Origin: Siphonodentalium dalli
Lineage: Eukaryota; Mollusca; Scaphopoda; Gadilida; Siphonodentaliidae
Assembly: GCA_032622095.1 (NCBI GenBank)
Contig: CP136064.1
Coordinates: 146,087,797-146,151,796 of the forward strand
Length of the DNA stretch: 64,000 bases
Direction of reading: 5' to 3'
How positions within the stretch are numbered: position 1 is the stretch's first letter; each line of letters begins with the position of its first letter. The notes below the pieces were generated by a model. That model had not been told where the DNA came from and searched no databases. It saw nothing but the letters and a program-made list of their open reading frames with translations. Both the position numbers and the translations under genes were made by a program. Positions 37,601-51,978 of this stretch are shown piece after piece.

Positions 37601-40600
37601 ATCTGGCCACAAACATTTTCCAAAAAAAATTTGTAAGGGGCATAACTCTGGAAAGCAAGTTGGGACATAAACCTAAATGCTTCGATTCCATGTAGCTTGG
37701 CAAGGTACGTAAACCTACCAAATTTCAATGTTCCACCTTTTAAACTTTCTGAGATATAAGAGTTACAAAATATATTAAGAAGCATAATAATAATAGGAAA
37801 AATAAAAAATTGAATAACAATATACTTCCATATTAAAATATGGAAGTATAATAAGGGAATCGCGCGGAATTGATTGGAATGTCGATAGTATGGTTTATTG
37901 ACATTTCTGTGTTCAGTTGGAACGTTCTGTTGTGACCCCCACCCATGCCTCGAAATTTGACGACGCGGGTAGAAAATTCGCCATATATCGTCCAATTTTC
38001 GAGATATCGAGCTAATTTTTGCGTCATTGTGTTCGTATTTGATGCCCCTTTAATATTTAGCAGGGTTCTGGTGAGGTATTGTGGCGATATTTTACTATGT
38101 AGGCCAATATGTATGTTGTTCAGTACATACTTTTCGAATATCTCTGGCCTCCATCAACATGTTACGGCAAGTGGGTAATCGTTTAGAAGTACTAAAATTT
38201 CCCCACTGAATGACACCAAATACGTGACGATTGGTTGAAGGAATTTAAATTCATAGTGCATTTTCTGTAAACTTGAAGAAAAGGAAGGGGCCACAATTTC
38301 TACATTTGTCAACCGATTCATAAAATTCACTCATAATGACACTCAGTACATCTTATATATACATCACAACCATTTTGGTTCAAATCGGCGACAAAAAAAA
38401 ATTGACAAATTTTGCCCCTCCCCTAGCCCGGAAAAATTTGAGCGGACCTTTGTCAAAATTTCGTGGTTTGGTCTTCTGTCTATGTTTAAGGCGCTCACAT
38501 AGACCAAATCCAGCTGTTGCGCTTCGTCTAGGAGAAGATCTGGGCACAAGCACTTTCTACACATGGACTTTATTAGTACATTTTTTGATGTTTTATAACT
38601 TGGCCATTTCTCAACCGATTTACAAAATTCTTTCACGATTAGCATCAGAACGTCGTATAGATATACGACAGTAAAAATGGTTGGAATCGGTGACAAGAAA
38701 AAATTTGACAAATTTTGCACCCCTCCCCAGGTCAAAAATTGTTTTCGGACCTTGGTGAAAATTTCCCCGATTTGTACCCTTTCGTTAGTTAACACGATTA
38801 CGAGAACCGAATTCAGCTGCTTTGCTTTTTATAGGAGAAGATCTGGCCACAAACATTTTCCAAAAAAAATTTGTAAGGGGCATAACTCTGGAAAGCAAGT
38901 TGGGACATAAACCTAAATGCTTCGATTCCATGTAGCTTGGCAAGGTACGTAAACCTACCAAATTTCAATGTTCCACCTTTTAAACTTTCTGAGATATAAG
39001 AGTTACAAAATATATTAAGAAGCATAATAATAATAGGAAAAATAAAAAATTGAATAACAATATACTTCCATATTAAAATATGGAAGTATAATAAGGGAAT
39101 CGCGCGGAATTGATTGGAATGTCGATAGTATGGTTTATTGACATTTCTGTGTTCAGTTGGAACGTTCTGTTGTGACCCCCACCCATGCCTCGAAATTTGA
39201 CGACGCGGGTAGAAAATTCGCCATATATCGTCCAATTTTCGAGATATCGAGCTAATTTTTGCGTCATTGTGTTCGTATTTGATGCCCCTTTAATATTTAG
39301 CTGGGTTCTGGTGAGGTATTGTGGCGATATTTTACTATGTAGGCCAATATGTATGTTGTTCAGTACATACTTTTCGAATATCTCTGGCCTCCATCAACAT
39401 GTTACGGCAAGTGGGTAATCGTTTAGAAGTACTAAAATTTCCCCACTGAATGACACCAAATACGTGACGATTGGTTGAAGGAATTTAAATTCATAGTGCA
39501 TTTTCTGTAAACTTGAAGAAAAGGAAGGGGCCACAATTTCTACATTTGTCAACCGATTCATAAAATTCACTCATAATGACACTCAGTACATCTTATATAT
39601 ACATCACAACCATTTTGGTTCAAATCGGCGACAAAAAAAAATTGACAAATTTTGCCCCTCCCCTAGCCCGGAAAAATTTGAGCGGACCTTTGTCAAAATT
39701 TCGTGGTTTGGTCTTCTGTCTATGTTTAAGGCGCTCACATAGACCAAATCCAGCTGTTGCGCTTCGTCTAGGAGAAGATCTGGGCACAAGCACTTTCTAC
39801 ACATGGACTTTATTAGTACATTTTTTGATGTTTTATAACTTGGCCATTTCTCAACCGATTTACAAAATTCTTTCACGATTAGCATCAGAACGTCGTATAG
39901 ATACACGACAGTAAAAATGGTTGGAATCGGTGACAAGAAAAAATTTGACAAATTTTGCACCCCTCCCCAGGTCAAAAATTGTTTTCGGACCTTGGTGAAA
40001 ATTTCCCCGATTTGTACCCTTTCGTTAGTTAACACGATTACGAGAACCGAATTCAGCTGCTTTGCTTTTTATAGGAGAAGATCTGGCCACAAACATTTTC
40101 CAAAAAAAATTTGTAAGGGGCATAACTCTGGAAAGCAAGTTGGGACATAAACCTAAATGCTTCGATTCCATGTAGCTTGGCAAGGTACGTAAACCTACCA
40201 AATTTCAATGTTCCACCTTTTAAACTTTCTGAGATATAAGAGTTACAAAATATATTAAGAAGCATAATAATAATAGGAAAAATAAAAAATTGAATAACAA
40301 TATACTTCCATATTAAAATATGGAAGTATAATAAGGGAATCGCGCGGAATTGATTGGAATGTCGATAGTATGGTTTATTGACATTTCTGTGTTCAGTTGG
40401 AACGTTCTGTTGTGACCCCCACCCATGCCTCGAAATTTGACGACGCGGGTAGAAAATTCGCCATATATCGTCCAATTTTCGAGATATCGAGCTAATTTTT
40501 GCGTCATTGTGTTCGTATTTGATGCCCCTTTAATATTTAGCAGGGTTCTGGTGAGGTATTGTGGCGATATTTTACTATGTAGGCCAATATGTATGTTGTT

Positions 40601-42055
40601 CAGTACATACTTTTCGAATATCTCTGGCCTCCATCAACATGTTACGGCAAGTGGGTAATCGTTTAGAAGTACTAAAATTTCCCCACTGAATGACACCAAA
40701 TACGTGACGATTGGTTGAAGGAATTTAAATTCATAGTGCATTTTCTGTAAACTTGAAGAAAAGGAAGGGGCCACAATTTCTACATTTGTCAACCGATTCA
40801 TAAAATTCACTCATAATGACACTCAGTACATCTTATATATACCTCACAACCATTTTGGTTCAAATCGGCGACAAAAAAAAATTGACAAATTTTGCCCCTC
40901 CCCTAGCCCGGAAAAATTTGAGCGGACCTTTGTCAAAATTTCGTGGTTTGGTCTTCTGTCTATGTTTAAGGCGCTCACATAGACCAAATCCAGCTGTTGC
41001 GCTTCGTCTAGGAGAAGATCTGGGCACAAGCACTTTCTACACATGGACTTTATTAGTACATTTTTTGATGTTTTATAACTTGGCCATTTCTCAACCGATT
41101 TACAAAATTCTTTCACGATTAGCATCAGAACGTCGTATAGATACACGACAGTAAAAATGGTTGGAATCGGTGACAAGAAAAAATTTGACAAATTTTGCAC
41201 CCCTCCCCAGGTCAAAAATTGTTTTCGGACCTTGGTGAAAATTTCCCCGATTTGTACCCTTTCGTTAGTTAACACGATTACGAGAACCGAATTCAGCTGC
41301 TTTGCTTTTTATAGGAGAAGATCTGGCCACAAACATTTTCCAAAAAAAATTTGTAAGGGGCATAACTCTGGAAAGCAAGTTGGGACATAAACCTAAATGC
41401 TTCGATTCCATGTAGCTTGGCAAGGTACGTAAACCTACCAAATTTCAATGTTCCACCTTTTAAACTTTCTGAGATATAAGAGTTACAAAATATATTAAGA
41501 AGCATAATAATAATAGGAAAAATAAAAAATTGAATAACAATATACTTCCATATTAAAATATGGAAGTATAATAAGGGAATCGCGCGGAATTGATTGGAAT
41601 GTCGATAGTATGGTTTATTGACATTTCTGTGTTCAGTTGGAACGTTCTGTTGTGACCCCCACCCATGCCTCGAAATTTGACGACGCGGGTAGAAAATTCG
41701 CCATATATCGTCCAATTTTCGAGATATCGAGCTAATTTTTGCGTCATTGTGTTCGTATTTGATGCCCCTTTAATATTTAGCAGGGTTCTGGTGAGGTATT
41801 GTGGCGATATTTTACTATGTAGGCCAATATGTATGTTGTTCAGTACATACTTTTCGAATATCTCTGGCCTCCATCAACATGTTACGGCAAGTGGGTAATC
41901 GTTTAGAAGTACTAAAATTTCCCCACTGAATGACACCAAATACGTGACGATTGGTTGAAGGAATTTAAATTCATAGTGCATTTTCTGTAAACTTGAAGAA
42001 AAGGAAGGGGCCACAATTTCTACATTTGTCAACCGATTCATAAAATTCACTCATA
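34616..42055 (+). repeat. Hexamer higher-order block, copy 1 (7,440 bp)
   Basis: Six units with distinguishing marks in order: 34616 (ATACATCAC only), 35856 (plus GAATTG for GAATTC at 36334), 37096 (plus GCGGAACTT at 37207), 38336 (plus AGCTGGG for AGCAGGG at 39302), 39576 (ATACATCAC only) and 40816 (ATACCTCAC). The same series recurs exactly 7,440 bp later. A private C to T at 38664 is found only in this copy. Confidence 0.88.
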
Positions 42056-45000
42056 ATGACACTCAGTACATCTTATATATACATCACAACCATTTTGGTT
42101 CAAATCGGCGACAAAAAAAAATTGACAAATTTTGCCCCTCCCCTAGCCCGGAAAAATTTGAGCGGACCTTTGTCAAAATTTCGTGGTTTGGTCTTCTGTC
42201 TATGTTTAAGGCGCTCACATAGACCAAATCCAGCTGTTGCGCTTCGTCTAGGAGAAGATCTGGGCACAAGCACTTTCTACACATGGACTTTATTAGTACA
42301 TTTTTTGATGTTTTATAACTTGGCCATTTCTCAACCGATTTACAAAATTCTTTCACGATTAGCATCAGAACGTCGTATAGATACACGACAGTAAAAATGG
42401 TTGGAATCGGTGACAAGAAAAAATTTGACAAATTTTGCACCCCTCCCCAGGTCAAAAATTGTTTTCGGACCTTGGTGAAAATTTCCCCGATTTGTACCCT
42501 TTCGTTAGTTAACACGATTACGAGAACCGAATTCAGCTGCTTTGCTTTTTATAGGAGAAGATCTGGCCACAAACATTTTCCAAAAAAAATTTGTAAGGGG
42601 CATAACTCTGGAAAGCAAGTTGGGACATAAACCTAAATGCTTCGATTCCATGTAGCTTGGCAAGGTACGTAAACCTACCAAATTTCAATGTTCCACCTTT
42701 TAAACTTTCTGAGATATAAGAGTTACAAAATATATTAAGAAGCATAATAATAATAGGAAAAATAAAAAATTGAATAACAATATACTTCCATATTAAAATA
42801 TGGAAGTATAATAAGGGAATCGCGCGGAATTGATTGGAATGTCGATAGTATGGTTTATTGACATTTCTGTGTTCAGTTGGAACGTTCTGTTGTGACCCCC
42901 ACCCATGCCTCGAAATTTGACGACGCGGGTAGAAAATTCGCCATATATCGTCCAATTTTCGAGATATCGAGCTAATTTTTGCGTCATTGTGTTCGTATTT
43001 GATGCCCCTTTAATATTTAGCAGGGTTCTGGTGAGGTATTGTGGCGATATTTTACTATGTAGGCCAATATGTATGTTGTTCAGTACATACTTTTCGAATA
43101 TCTCTGGCCTCCATCAACATGTTACGGCAAGTGGGTAATCGTTTAGAAGTACTAAAATTTCCCCACTGAATGACACCAAATACGTGACGATTGGTTGAAG
43201 GAATTTAAATTCATAGTGCATTTTCTGTAAACTTGAAGAAAAGGAAGGGGCCACAATTTCTACATTTGTCAACCGATTCATAAAATTCACTCATAATGAC
43301 ACTCAGTACATCTTATATATACATCACAACCATTTTGGTTCAAATCGGCGACAAAAAAAAATTGACAAATTTTGCCCCTCCCCTAGCCCGGAAAAATTTG
43401 AGCGGACCTTTGTCAAAATTTCGTGGTTTGGTCTTCTGTCTATGTTTAAGGCGCTCACATAGACCAAATCCAGCTGTTGCGCTTCGTCTAGGAGAAGATC
43501 TGGGCACAAGCACTTTCTACACATGGACTTTATTAGTACATTTTTTGATGTTTTATAACTTGGCCATTTCTCAACCGATTTACAAAATTCTTTCACGATT
43601 AGCATCAGAACGTCGTATAGATACACGACAGTAAAAATGGTTGGAATCGGTGACAAGAAAAAATTTGACAAATTTTGCACCCCTCCCCAGGTCAAAAATT
43701 GTTTTCGGACCTTGGTGAAAATTTCCCCGATTTGTACCCTTTCGTTAGTTAACACGATTACGAGAACCGAATTGAGCTGCTTTGCTTTTTATAGGAGAAG
43801 ATCTGGCCACAAACATTTTCCAAAAAAAATTTGTAAGGGGCATAACTCTGGAAAGCAAGTTGGGACATAAACCTAAATGCTTCGATTCCATGTAGCTTGG
43901 CAAGGTACGTAAACCTACCAAATTTCAATGTTCCACCTTTTAAACTTTCTGAGATATAAGAGTTACAAAATATATTAAGAAGCATAATAATAATAGGAAA
44001 AATAAAAAATTGAATAACAATATACTTCCATATTAAAATATGGAAGTATAATAAGGGAATCGCGCGGAATTGATTGGAATGTCGATAGTATGGTTTATTG
44101 ACATTTCTGTGTTCAGTTGGAACGTTCTGTTGTGACCCCCACCCATGCCTCGAAATTTGACGACGCGGGTAGAAAATTCGCCATATATCGTCCAATTTTC
44201 GAGATATCGAGCTAATTTTTGCGTCATTGTGTTCGTATTTGATGCCCCTTTAATATTTAGCAGGGTTCTGGTGAGGTATTGTGGCGATATTTTACTATGT
44301 AGGCCAATATGTATGTTGTTCAGTACATACTTTTCGAATATCTCTGGCCTCCATCAACATGTTACGGCAAGTGGGTAATCGTTTAGAAGTACTAAAATTT
44401 CCCCACTGAATGACACCAAATACGTGACGATTGGTTGAAGGAATTTAAATTCATAGTGCATTTTCTGTAAACTTGAAGAAAAGGAAGGGGCCACAATTTC
44501 TACATTTGTCAACCGATTCATAAAATTCACTCATAATGACACTCAGTACATCTTATATATACATCACAACCATTTTGGTTCAAATCGGCGACAAAAAAAA
44601 ATTGACAAATTTTGCCCCTCCCCTAGCCCGGAAAAATTTGAGCGGAACTTTGTCAAAATTTCGTGGTTTGGTCTTCTGTCTATGTTTAAGGCGCTCACAT
44701 AGACCAAATCCAGCTGTTGCGCTTCGTCTAGGAGAAGATCTGGGCACAAGCACTTTCTACACATGGACTTTATTAGTACATTTTTTGATGTTTTATAACT
44801 TGGCCATTTCTCAACCGATTTACAAAATTCTTTCACGATTAGCATCAGAACGTCGTATAGATACACGACAGTAAAAATGGTTGGAATCGGTGACAAGAAA
44901 AAATTTGACAAATTTTGCACCCCTCCCCAGGTCAAAAATTGTTTTCGGACCTTGGTGAAAATTTCCCCGATTTGTACCCTTTCGTTAGTTAACACGATTA

Positions 45001-48000
45001 CGAGAACCGAATTCAGCTGCTTTGCTTTTTATAGGAGAAGATCTGGCCACAAACATTTTCCAAAAAAAATTTGTAAGGGGCATAACTCTGGAAAGCAAGT
45101 TGGGACATAAACCTAAATGCTTCGATTCCATGTAGCTTGGCAAGGTACGTAAACCTTCCAAATTTCAATGTTCCACCTTTTAAACTTTCTGAGATATAAG
45201 AGTTACAAAATATATTAAGAAGCATAATAATAATAGGAAAAATAAAAAATTGAATAACAATATACTTCCATATTAAAATATGGAAGTATAATAAGGGAAT
45301 CGCGCGGAATTGATTGGAATGTCGATAGTATGGTTTATTGACATTTCTGTGTTCAGTTGGAACGTTCTGTTGTGACCCCCACCCATGCCTCGAAATTTGA
45401 CGACGCGGGTAGAAAATTCGCCATATATCGTCCAATTTTCGAGATATCGAGCTAATTTTTGCGTCATTGTGTTCGTATTTGATGCCCCTTTAATATTTAG
45501 CAGGGTTCTGGTGAGGTATTGTGGCGATATTTTACTATGTAGGCCAATATGTATGTTGTTCAGTACATACTTTTCGAATATCTCTGGCCTCCATCAACAT
45601 GTTACGGCAAGTGGGTAATCGTTTAGAAGTACTAAAATTTCCCCACTGAATGACACCAAATACGTGACGATTGGTTGAAGGAATTTAAATTCATAGTGCA
45701 TTTTCTGTAAACTTGAAGAAAAGGAAGGGGCCACAATTTCTACATTTGTCAACCGATTCATAAAATTCACTCATAATGACACTCAGTACATCTTATATAT
45801 ACATCACAACCATTTTGGTTCAAATCGGCGACAAAAAAAAATTGACAAATTTTGCCCCTCCCCTAGCCCGGAAAAATTTGAGCGGACCTTTGTCAAAATT
45901 TCGTGGTTTGGTCTTCTGTCTATGTTTAAGGCGCTCACATAGACCAAATCCAGCTGTTGCGCTTCGTCTAGGAGAAGATCTGGGCACAAGCACTTTCTAC
46001 ACATGGACTTTATTAGTACATTTTTTGATGTTTTATAACTTGGCCATTTCTCAACCGATTTACAAAATTCTTTCACGATTAGCATCAGAACGTCGTATAG
46101 ATACACGACAGTAAAAATGGTTGGAATCGGTGACAAGAAAAAATTTGACAAATTTTGCACCCCTCCCCAGGTCAAAAATTGTTTTCGGACCTTGGTGAAA
46201 ATTTCCCCGATTTGTACCCTTTCGTTAGTTAACACGATTACGAGAACCGAATTCAGCTGCTTTGCTTTTTATAGGAGAAGATCTGGCCACAAACATTTTC
46301 CAAAAAAAATTTGTAAGGGGCATAACTCTGGAAAGCAAGTTGGGACATAAACCTAAATGCTTCGATTCCATGTAGCTTGGCAAGGTACGTAAACCTACCA
46401 AATTTCAATGTTCCACCTTTTAAACTTTCTGAGATATAAGAGTTACAAAATATATTAAGAAGCATAATAATAATAGGAAAAATAAAAAATTGAATAACAA
46501 TATACTTCCATATTAAAATATGGAAGTATAATAAGGGAATCGCGCGGAATTGATTGGAATGTCGATAGTATGGTTTATTGACATTTCTGTGTTCAGTTGG
46601 AACGTTCTGTTGTGACCCCCACCCATGCCTCGAAATTTGACGACGCGGGTAGAAAATTCGCCATATATCGTCCAATTTTCGAGATATCGAGCTAATTTTT
46701 GCGTCATTGTGTTCGTATTTGATGCCCCTTTAATATTTAGCTGGGTTCTGGTGAGGTATTGTGGCGATATTTTACTATGTAGGCCAATATGTATGTTGTT
46801 CAGTACATACTTTTCGAATATCTCTGGCCTCCATCAACATGTTACGGCAAGTGGGTAATCGTTTAGAAGTACTAAAATTTCCCCACTGAATGACACCAAA
46901 TACGTGACGATTGGTTGAAGGAATTTAAATTCATAGTGCATTTTCTGTAAACTTGAAGAAAAGGAAGGGGCCACAATTTCTACATTTGTCAACCGATTCA
47001 TAAAATTCACTCATAATGACACTCAGTACATCTTATATATACATCACAACCATTTTGGTTCAAATCGGCGACAAAAAAAAATTGACAAATTTTGCCCCTC
47101 CCCTAGCCCGGAAAAATTTGAGCGGACCTTTGTCAAAATTTCGTGGTTTGGTCTTCTGTCTATGTTTAAGGCGCTCACATAGACCAAATCCAGCTGTTGC
47201 GCTTCGTCTAGGAGAAGATCTGGGCACAAGCACTTTCTACACATGGACTTTATTAGTACATTTTTTGATGTTTTATAACTTGGCCATTTCTCAACCGATT
47301 TACAAAATTCTTTCACGATTAGCATCAGAACGTCGTATAGATACACGACAGTAAAAATGGTTGGAATCGGTGACAAGAAAAAATTTGACAAATTTTGCAC
47401 CCCTCCCCAGGTCAAAAATTGTTTTCGGACCTTGGTGAAAATTTCCCCGATTTGTACCCTTTCGTTAGTTAACACGATTACGAGAACCGAATTCAGCTGC
47501 TTTGCTTTTTATAGGAGAAGATCTGGCCACAAACATTTTCCAAAAAAAATTTGTAAGGGGCATAACTCTGGAAAGCAAGTTGGGACATAAACCTAAATGC
47601 TTCGATTCCATGTAGCTTGGCAAGGTACGTAAACCTACCAAATTTCAATGTTCCACCTTTTAAACTTTCTGAGATATAAGAGTTACAAAATATATTAAGA
47701 AGCATAATAATAATAGGAAAAATAAAAAATTGAATAACAATATACTTCCATATTAAAATATGGAAGTATAATAAGGGAATCGCGCGGAATTGATTGGAAT
47801 GTCGATAGTATGGTTTATTGACATTTCTGTGTTCAGTTGGAACGTTCTGTTGTGACCCCCACCCATGCCTCGAAATTTGACGACGCGGGTAGAAAATTCG
47901 CCATATATCGTCCAATTTTCGAGATATCGAGCTAATTTTTGCGTCATTGTGTTCGTATTTGATGCCCCTTTAATATTTAGCAGGGTTCTGGTGAGGTATT

Positions 48001-49496
48001 GTGGCGATATTTTACTATGTAGGCCAATATGTATGTTGTTCAGTACATACTTTTCGAATATCTCTGGCCTCCATCAACATGTTACGGCAAGTGGGTAATC
48101 GTTTAGAAGTACTAAAATTTCCCCACTGAATGACACCAAATACGTGACGATTGGTTGAAGGAATTTAAATTCATAGTGCATTTTCTGTAAACTTGAAGAA
48201 AAGGAAGGGGCCACAATTTCTACATTTGTCAACCGATTCATAAAATTCACTCATAATGACACTCAGTACATCTTATATATACCTCACAACCATTTTGGTT
48301 CAAATCGGCGACAAAAAAAAATTGACAAATTTTGCCCCTCCCCTAGCCCGGAAAAATTTGAGCGGACCTTTGTCAAAATTTCGTGGTTTGGTCTTCTGTC
48401 TATGTTTAAGGCGCTCACATAGACCAAATCCAGCTGTTGCGCTTCGTCTAGGAGAAGATCTGGGCACAAGCACTTTCTACACATGGACTTTATTAGTACA
48501 TTTTTTGATGTTTTATAACTTGGCCATTTCTCAACCGATTTACAAAATTCTTTCACGATTAGCATCAGAACGTCGTATAGATACACGACAGTAAAAATGG
48601 TTGGAATCGGTGACAAGAAAAAATTTGACAAATTTTGCACCCCTCCCCAGGTCAAAAATTGTTTTCGGACCTTGGTGAAAATTTCCCCGATTTGTACCCT
48701 TTCGTTAGTTAACACGATTACGAGAACCGAATTCAGCTGCTTTGCTTTTTATAGGAGAAGATCTGGCCACAAACATTTTCCAAAAAAAATTTGTAAGGGG
48801 CATAACTCTGGAAAGCAAGTTGGGACATAAACCTAAATGCTTCGATTCCATGTAGCTTGGCAAGGTACGTAAACCTACCAAATTTCAATGTTCCACCTTT
48901 TAAACTTTCTGAGATATAAGAGTTACAAAATATATTAAGAAGCATAATAATAATAGGAAAAATAAAAAATTGAATAACAATATACTTCCATATTAAAATA
49001 TGGAAGTATAATAAGGGAATCGCGCGGAATTGATTGGAATGTCGATAGTATGGTTTATTGACATTTCTGTGTTCAGTTGGAACGTTCTGTTGTGACCCCC
49101 CACCCATGCCTCGAAATTTGACGACGCGGGTAGAAAATTCGCCATATATCGTCCAATTTTCGAGATATCGAGCTAATTTTTGCGTCATTGTGTTCGTATT
49201 TGATGCCCCTTTAATATTTAGCAGGGTTCTGGTGAGGTATTGTGGCGATATTTTACTATGTAGGCCAATATGTATGTTGTTCAGTACATACTTTTCGAAT
49301 ATCTCTGGCCTCCATCAACATGTTACGGCAAGTGGGTAATCGTTTAGAAGTACTAAAATTTCCCCACTGAATGACACCAAATACGTGACGATTGGTTGAA
49401 GGAATTTAAATTCATAGTGCATTTTCTGTAAACTTGAAGAAAAGGAAGGGGCCACAATTTCTACATTTGTCAACCGATTCATAAAATTCACTCATA
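42056..49496 (+). repeat. Hexamer higher-order block, copy 2 (7,441 bp)
   Basis: Repeats the six-unit order of 34616-42055 with marks at 43774, 44647 and 46742, each exactly 7,440 bp from its partner. The differences I noticed are three: C at 46104 where copy 1 has T at 38664, A to T at 45157, and one extra C at 49096-49101. Such near identity implies a very recent block duplication. Confidence 0.88.
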
Positions 49497-51978
49497 ATGA
49501 CACTCAGTACATCTTATATATACCTCACAACCATTTTGGTTCAAATCGGCGACAAAAAAAAATTGACAAATTTTGCCCCTCCCCTAGCCCGGAAAAATTT
49601 GAGCGGACCTTTGTCAAAATTTCGTGGTTTGGTCTTCTGTCTATGTTTAAGGCGCTCACATAGACCAAATCCAGCTGTTGCGCTTCGTCTAGGAGAAGAT
49701 CTGGGCACAAGCACTTTCTACACATGGACTTTATTAGTACATTTTTTGATGTTTTATAACTTGGCCATTTCTCAACCGATTTACAAAATTCTTTCACGAT
49801 TAGCATCAGAACGTCGTATAGATACACGACAGTAAAAATGGTTGGAATCGGTGACAAGAAAAAATTTGACAAATTTTGCACCCCTCCCCAGGTCAAAAAT
49901 TGTTTTCGGACCTTGGTGAAAATTTCCCCGATTTGTACCCTTTCGTTAGTTAACACGATTACGAGAACCGAATTCAGCTGCTTTGCTTTTTATAGGAGAA
50001 GATCTGGCCACAAACATTTTCCAAAAAAAATTTGTAAGGGGCATAACTCTGGAAAGCAAGTTGGGACATAAACCTAAATGCTTCGATTCCATGTAGCTTG
50101 GCAAGGTACGTAAACCTACCAAATTTCAATGTTCCACCTTTTAAACTTTCTGAGATATAAGAGTTACAAAATATATTAAGAAGCATAATAATAATAGGAA
50201 AAATAAAAAATTGAATAACAATATACTTCCATATTAAAATATGGAAGTATAATAAGGGAATCGCGCGGAATTGATTGGAATGTCGATAGTATGGTTTATT
50301 GACATTTCTGTGTTCAGTTGGAACGTTCTGTTGTGACCCCCCACCCATGCCTCGAAATTTGACGACGCGGGTAGAAAATTCGCCATATATCGTCCAATTT
50401 TCGAGATATCGAGCTAATTTTTGCGTCATTGTGTTCGTATTTGATGCCCCTTTAATATTTAGCAGGGTTCTGGTGAGGTATTGTGGCGATATTTTACTAT
50501 GTAGGCCAATATGTATGTTGTTCAGTACATACTTTTCGAATATCTCTGGCCTCCATCAACATGTTACGGCAAGTGGGTAATCGTTTAGAAGTACTAAAAT
50601 TTCCCCACTGAATGACACCAAATACGTGACGATTGGTTGAAGGAATTTAAATTCATAGTGCATTTTCTGTAAACTTGAAGAAAAGGAAGGGGCCACAATT
50701 TCTACATTTGTCAACCGATTCATAAAATTCACTCATAATGACACTCAGTACATCTTATATATACCTCACAACCATTTTGGTTCAAATCGGCGACAAAAAA
50801 AAATTGACAAATTTTGCCCCTCCCCTAGCCCGGAAAAATTTGAGCGGACCTTTGTCAAAATTTCGTGGTTTGGTCTTCTGTCTATGTTTAAGGCGCTCAC
50901 ATAGACCAAATCCAGCTGTTGCGCTTCGTCTAGGAGAAGATCTGGGCACAAGCACTTTCTACACATGGACTTTATTAGTACATTTTTTGATGTTTTATAA
51001 CTTGGCCATTTCTCAACCGATTTACAAAATTCTTTCACGATTAGCATCAGAACGTCGTATAGATACACGACAGTAAAAATGGTTGGAATCGGTGACAAGA
51101 AAAAATTTGACAAATTTTGCACCCCTCCCCAGGTCAAAAATTGTTTTCGGACCTTGGTGAAAATTTCCCCGATTTGTACCCTTTCGTTAGTTAACACGAT
51201 TACGAGAACCGAATTCAGCTGCTTTGCTTTTTATAGGAGAAGATCTGGCCACAAACATTTTCCAAAAAAAATTTGTAAGGGGCATAACTCTGGAAAGCAA
51301 GTTGGGACATAAACCTAAATGCTTCGATTCCATGTAGCTTGGCAAGGTACGTAAACCTACCAAATTTCAATGTTCCACCTTTTAAACTTTCTGAGATATA
51401 AGAGTTACAAAATATATTAAGAAGCATAATAATAATAGGAAAAATAAAAAATTGAATAACAATATACTTCCATATTAAAATATGGAAGTATAATAAGGGA
51501 ATCGCGCGGAATTGATTGGAATGTCGATAGTATGGTTTATTGACATTTCTGTGTTCAGTTGGAACGTTCTGTTGTGACCCCCCACCCATGCCTCGAAATT
51601 TGACGACGCGGGTAGAAAATTCGCCATATATCGTCCAATTTTCGAGATATCGAGCTAATTTTTGCGTCATTGTGTTCGTATTTGATGCCCCTTTAATATT
51701 TAGCAGGGTTCTGGTGAGGTATTGTGGCGATATTTTACTATGTAGGCCAATATGTATGTTGTTCAGTACATACTTTTCGAATATCTCTGGCCTCCATCAA
51801 CATGTTACGGCAAGTGGGTAATCGTTTAGAAGTACTAAAATTTCCCCACTGAATGACACCAAATACGTGACGATTGGTTGAAGGAATTTAAATTCATAGT
51901 GCATTTTCTGTAAACTTGAAGAAAAGGAAGGGGCCACAATTTCTAAATTTGTCAACCGATTCATAAAATTCACTCATA
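48256..51978 (+). repeat. Three 1,241-bp monomers sharing a six-C tract
   Basis: Units 48256, 49497 and 50738 each have six C in GACCCCCCACCC (at 49096-49101, 50337-50342 and 51578-51583), where other units have five. Their adjacency suggests local triplication of one monomer. The first of them is also the last unit of hexamer copy 2. The extra base shifts the chance open frames, giving longer ones here. Confidence 0.8.
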
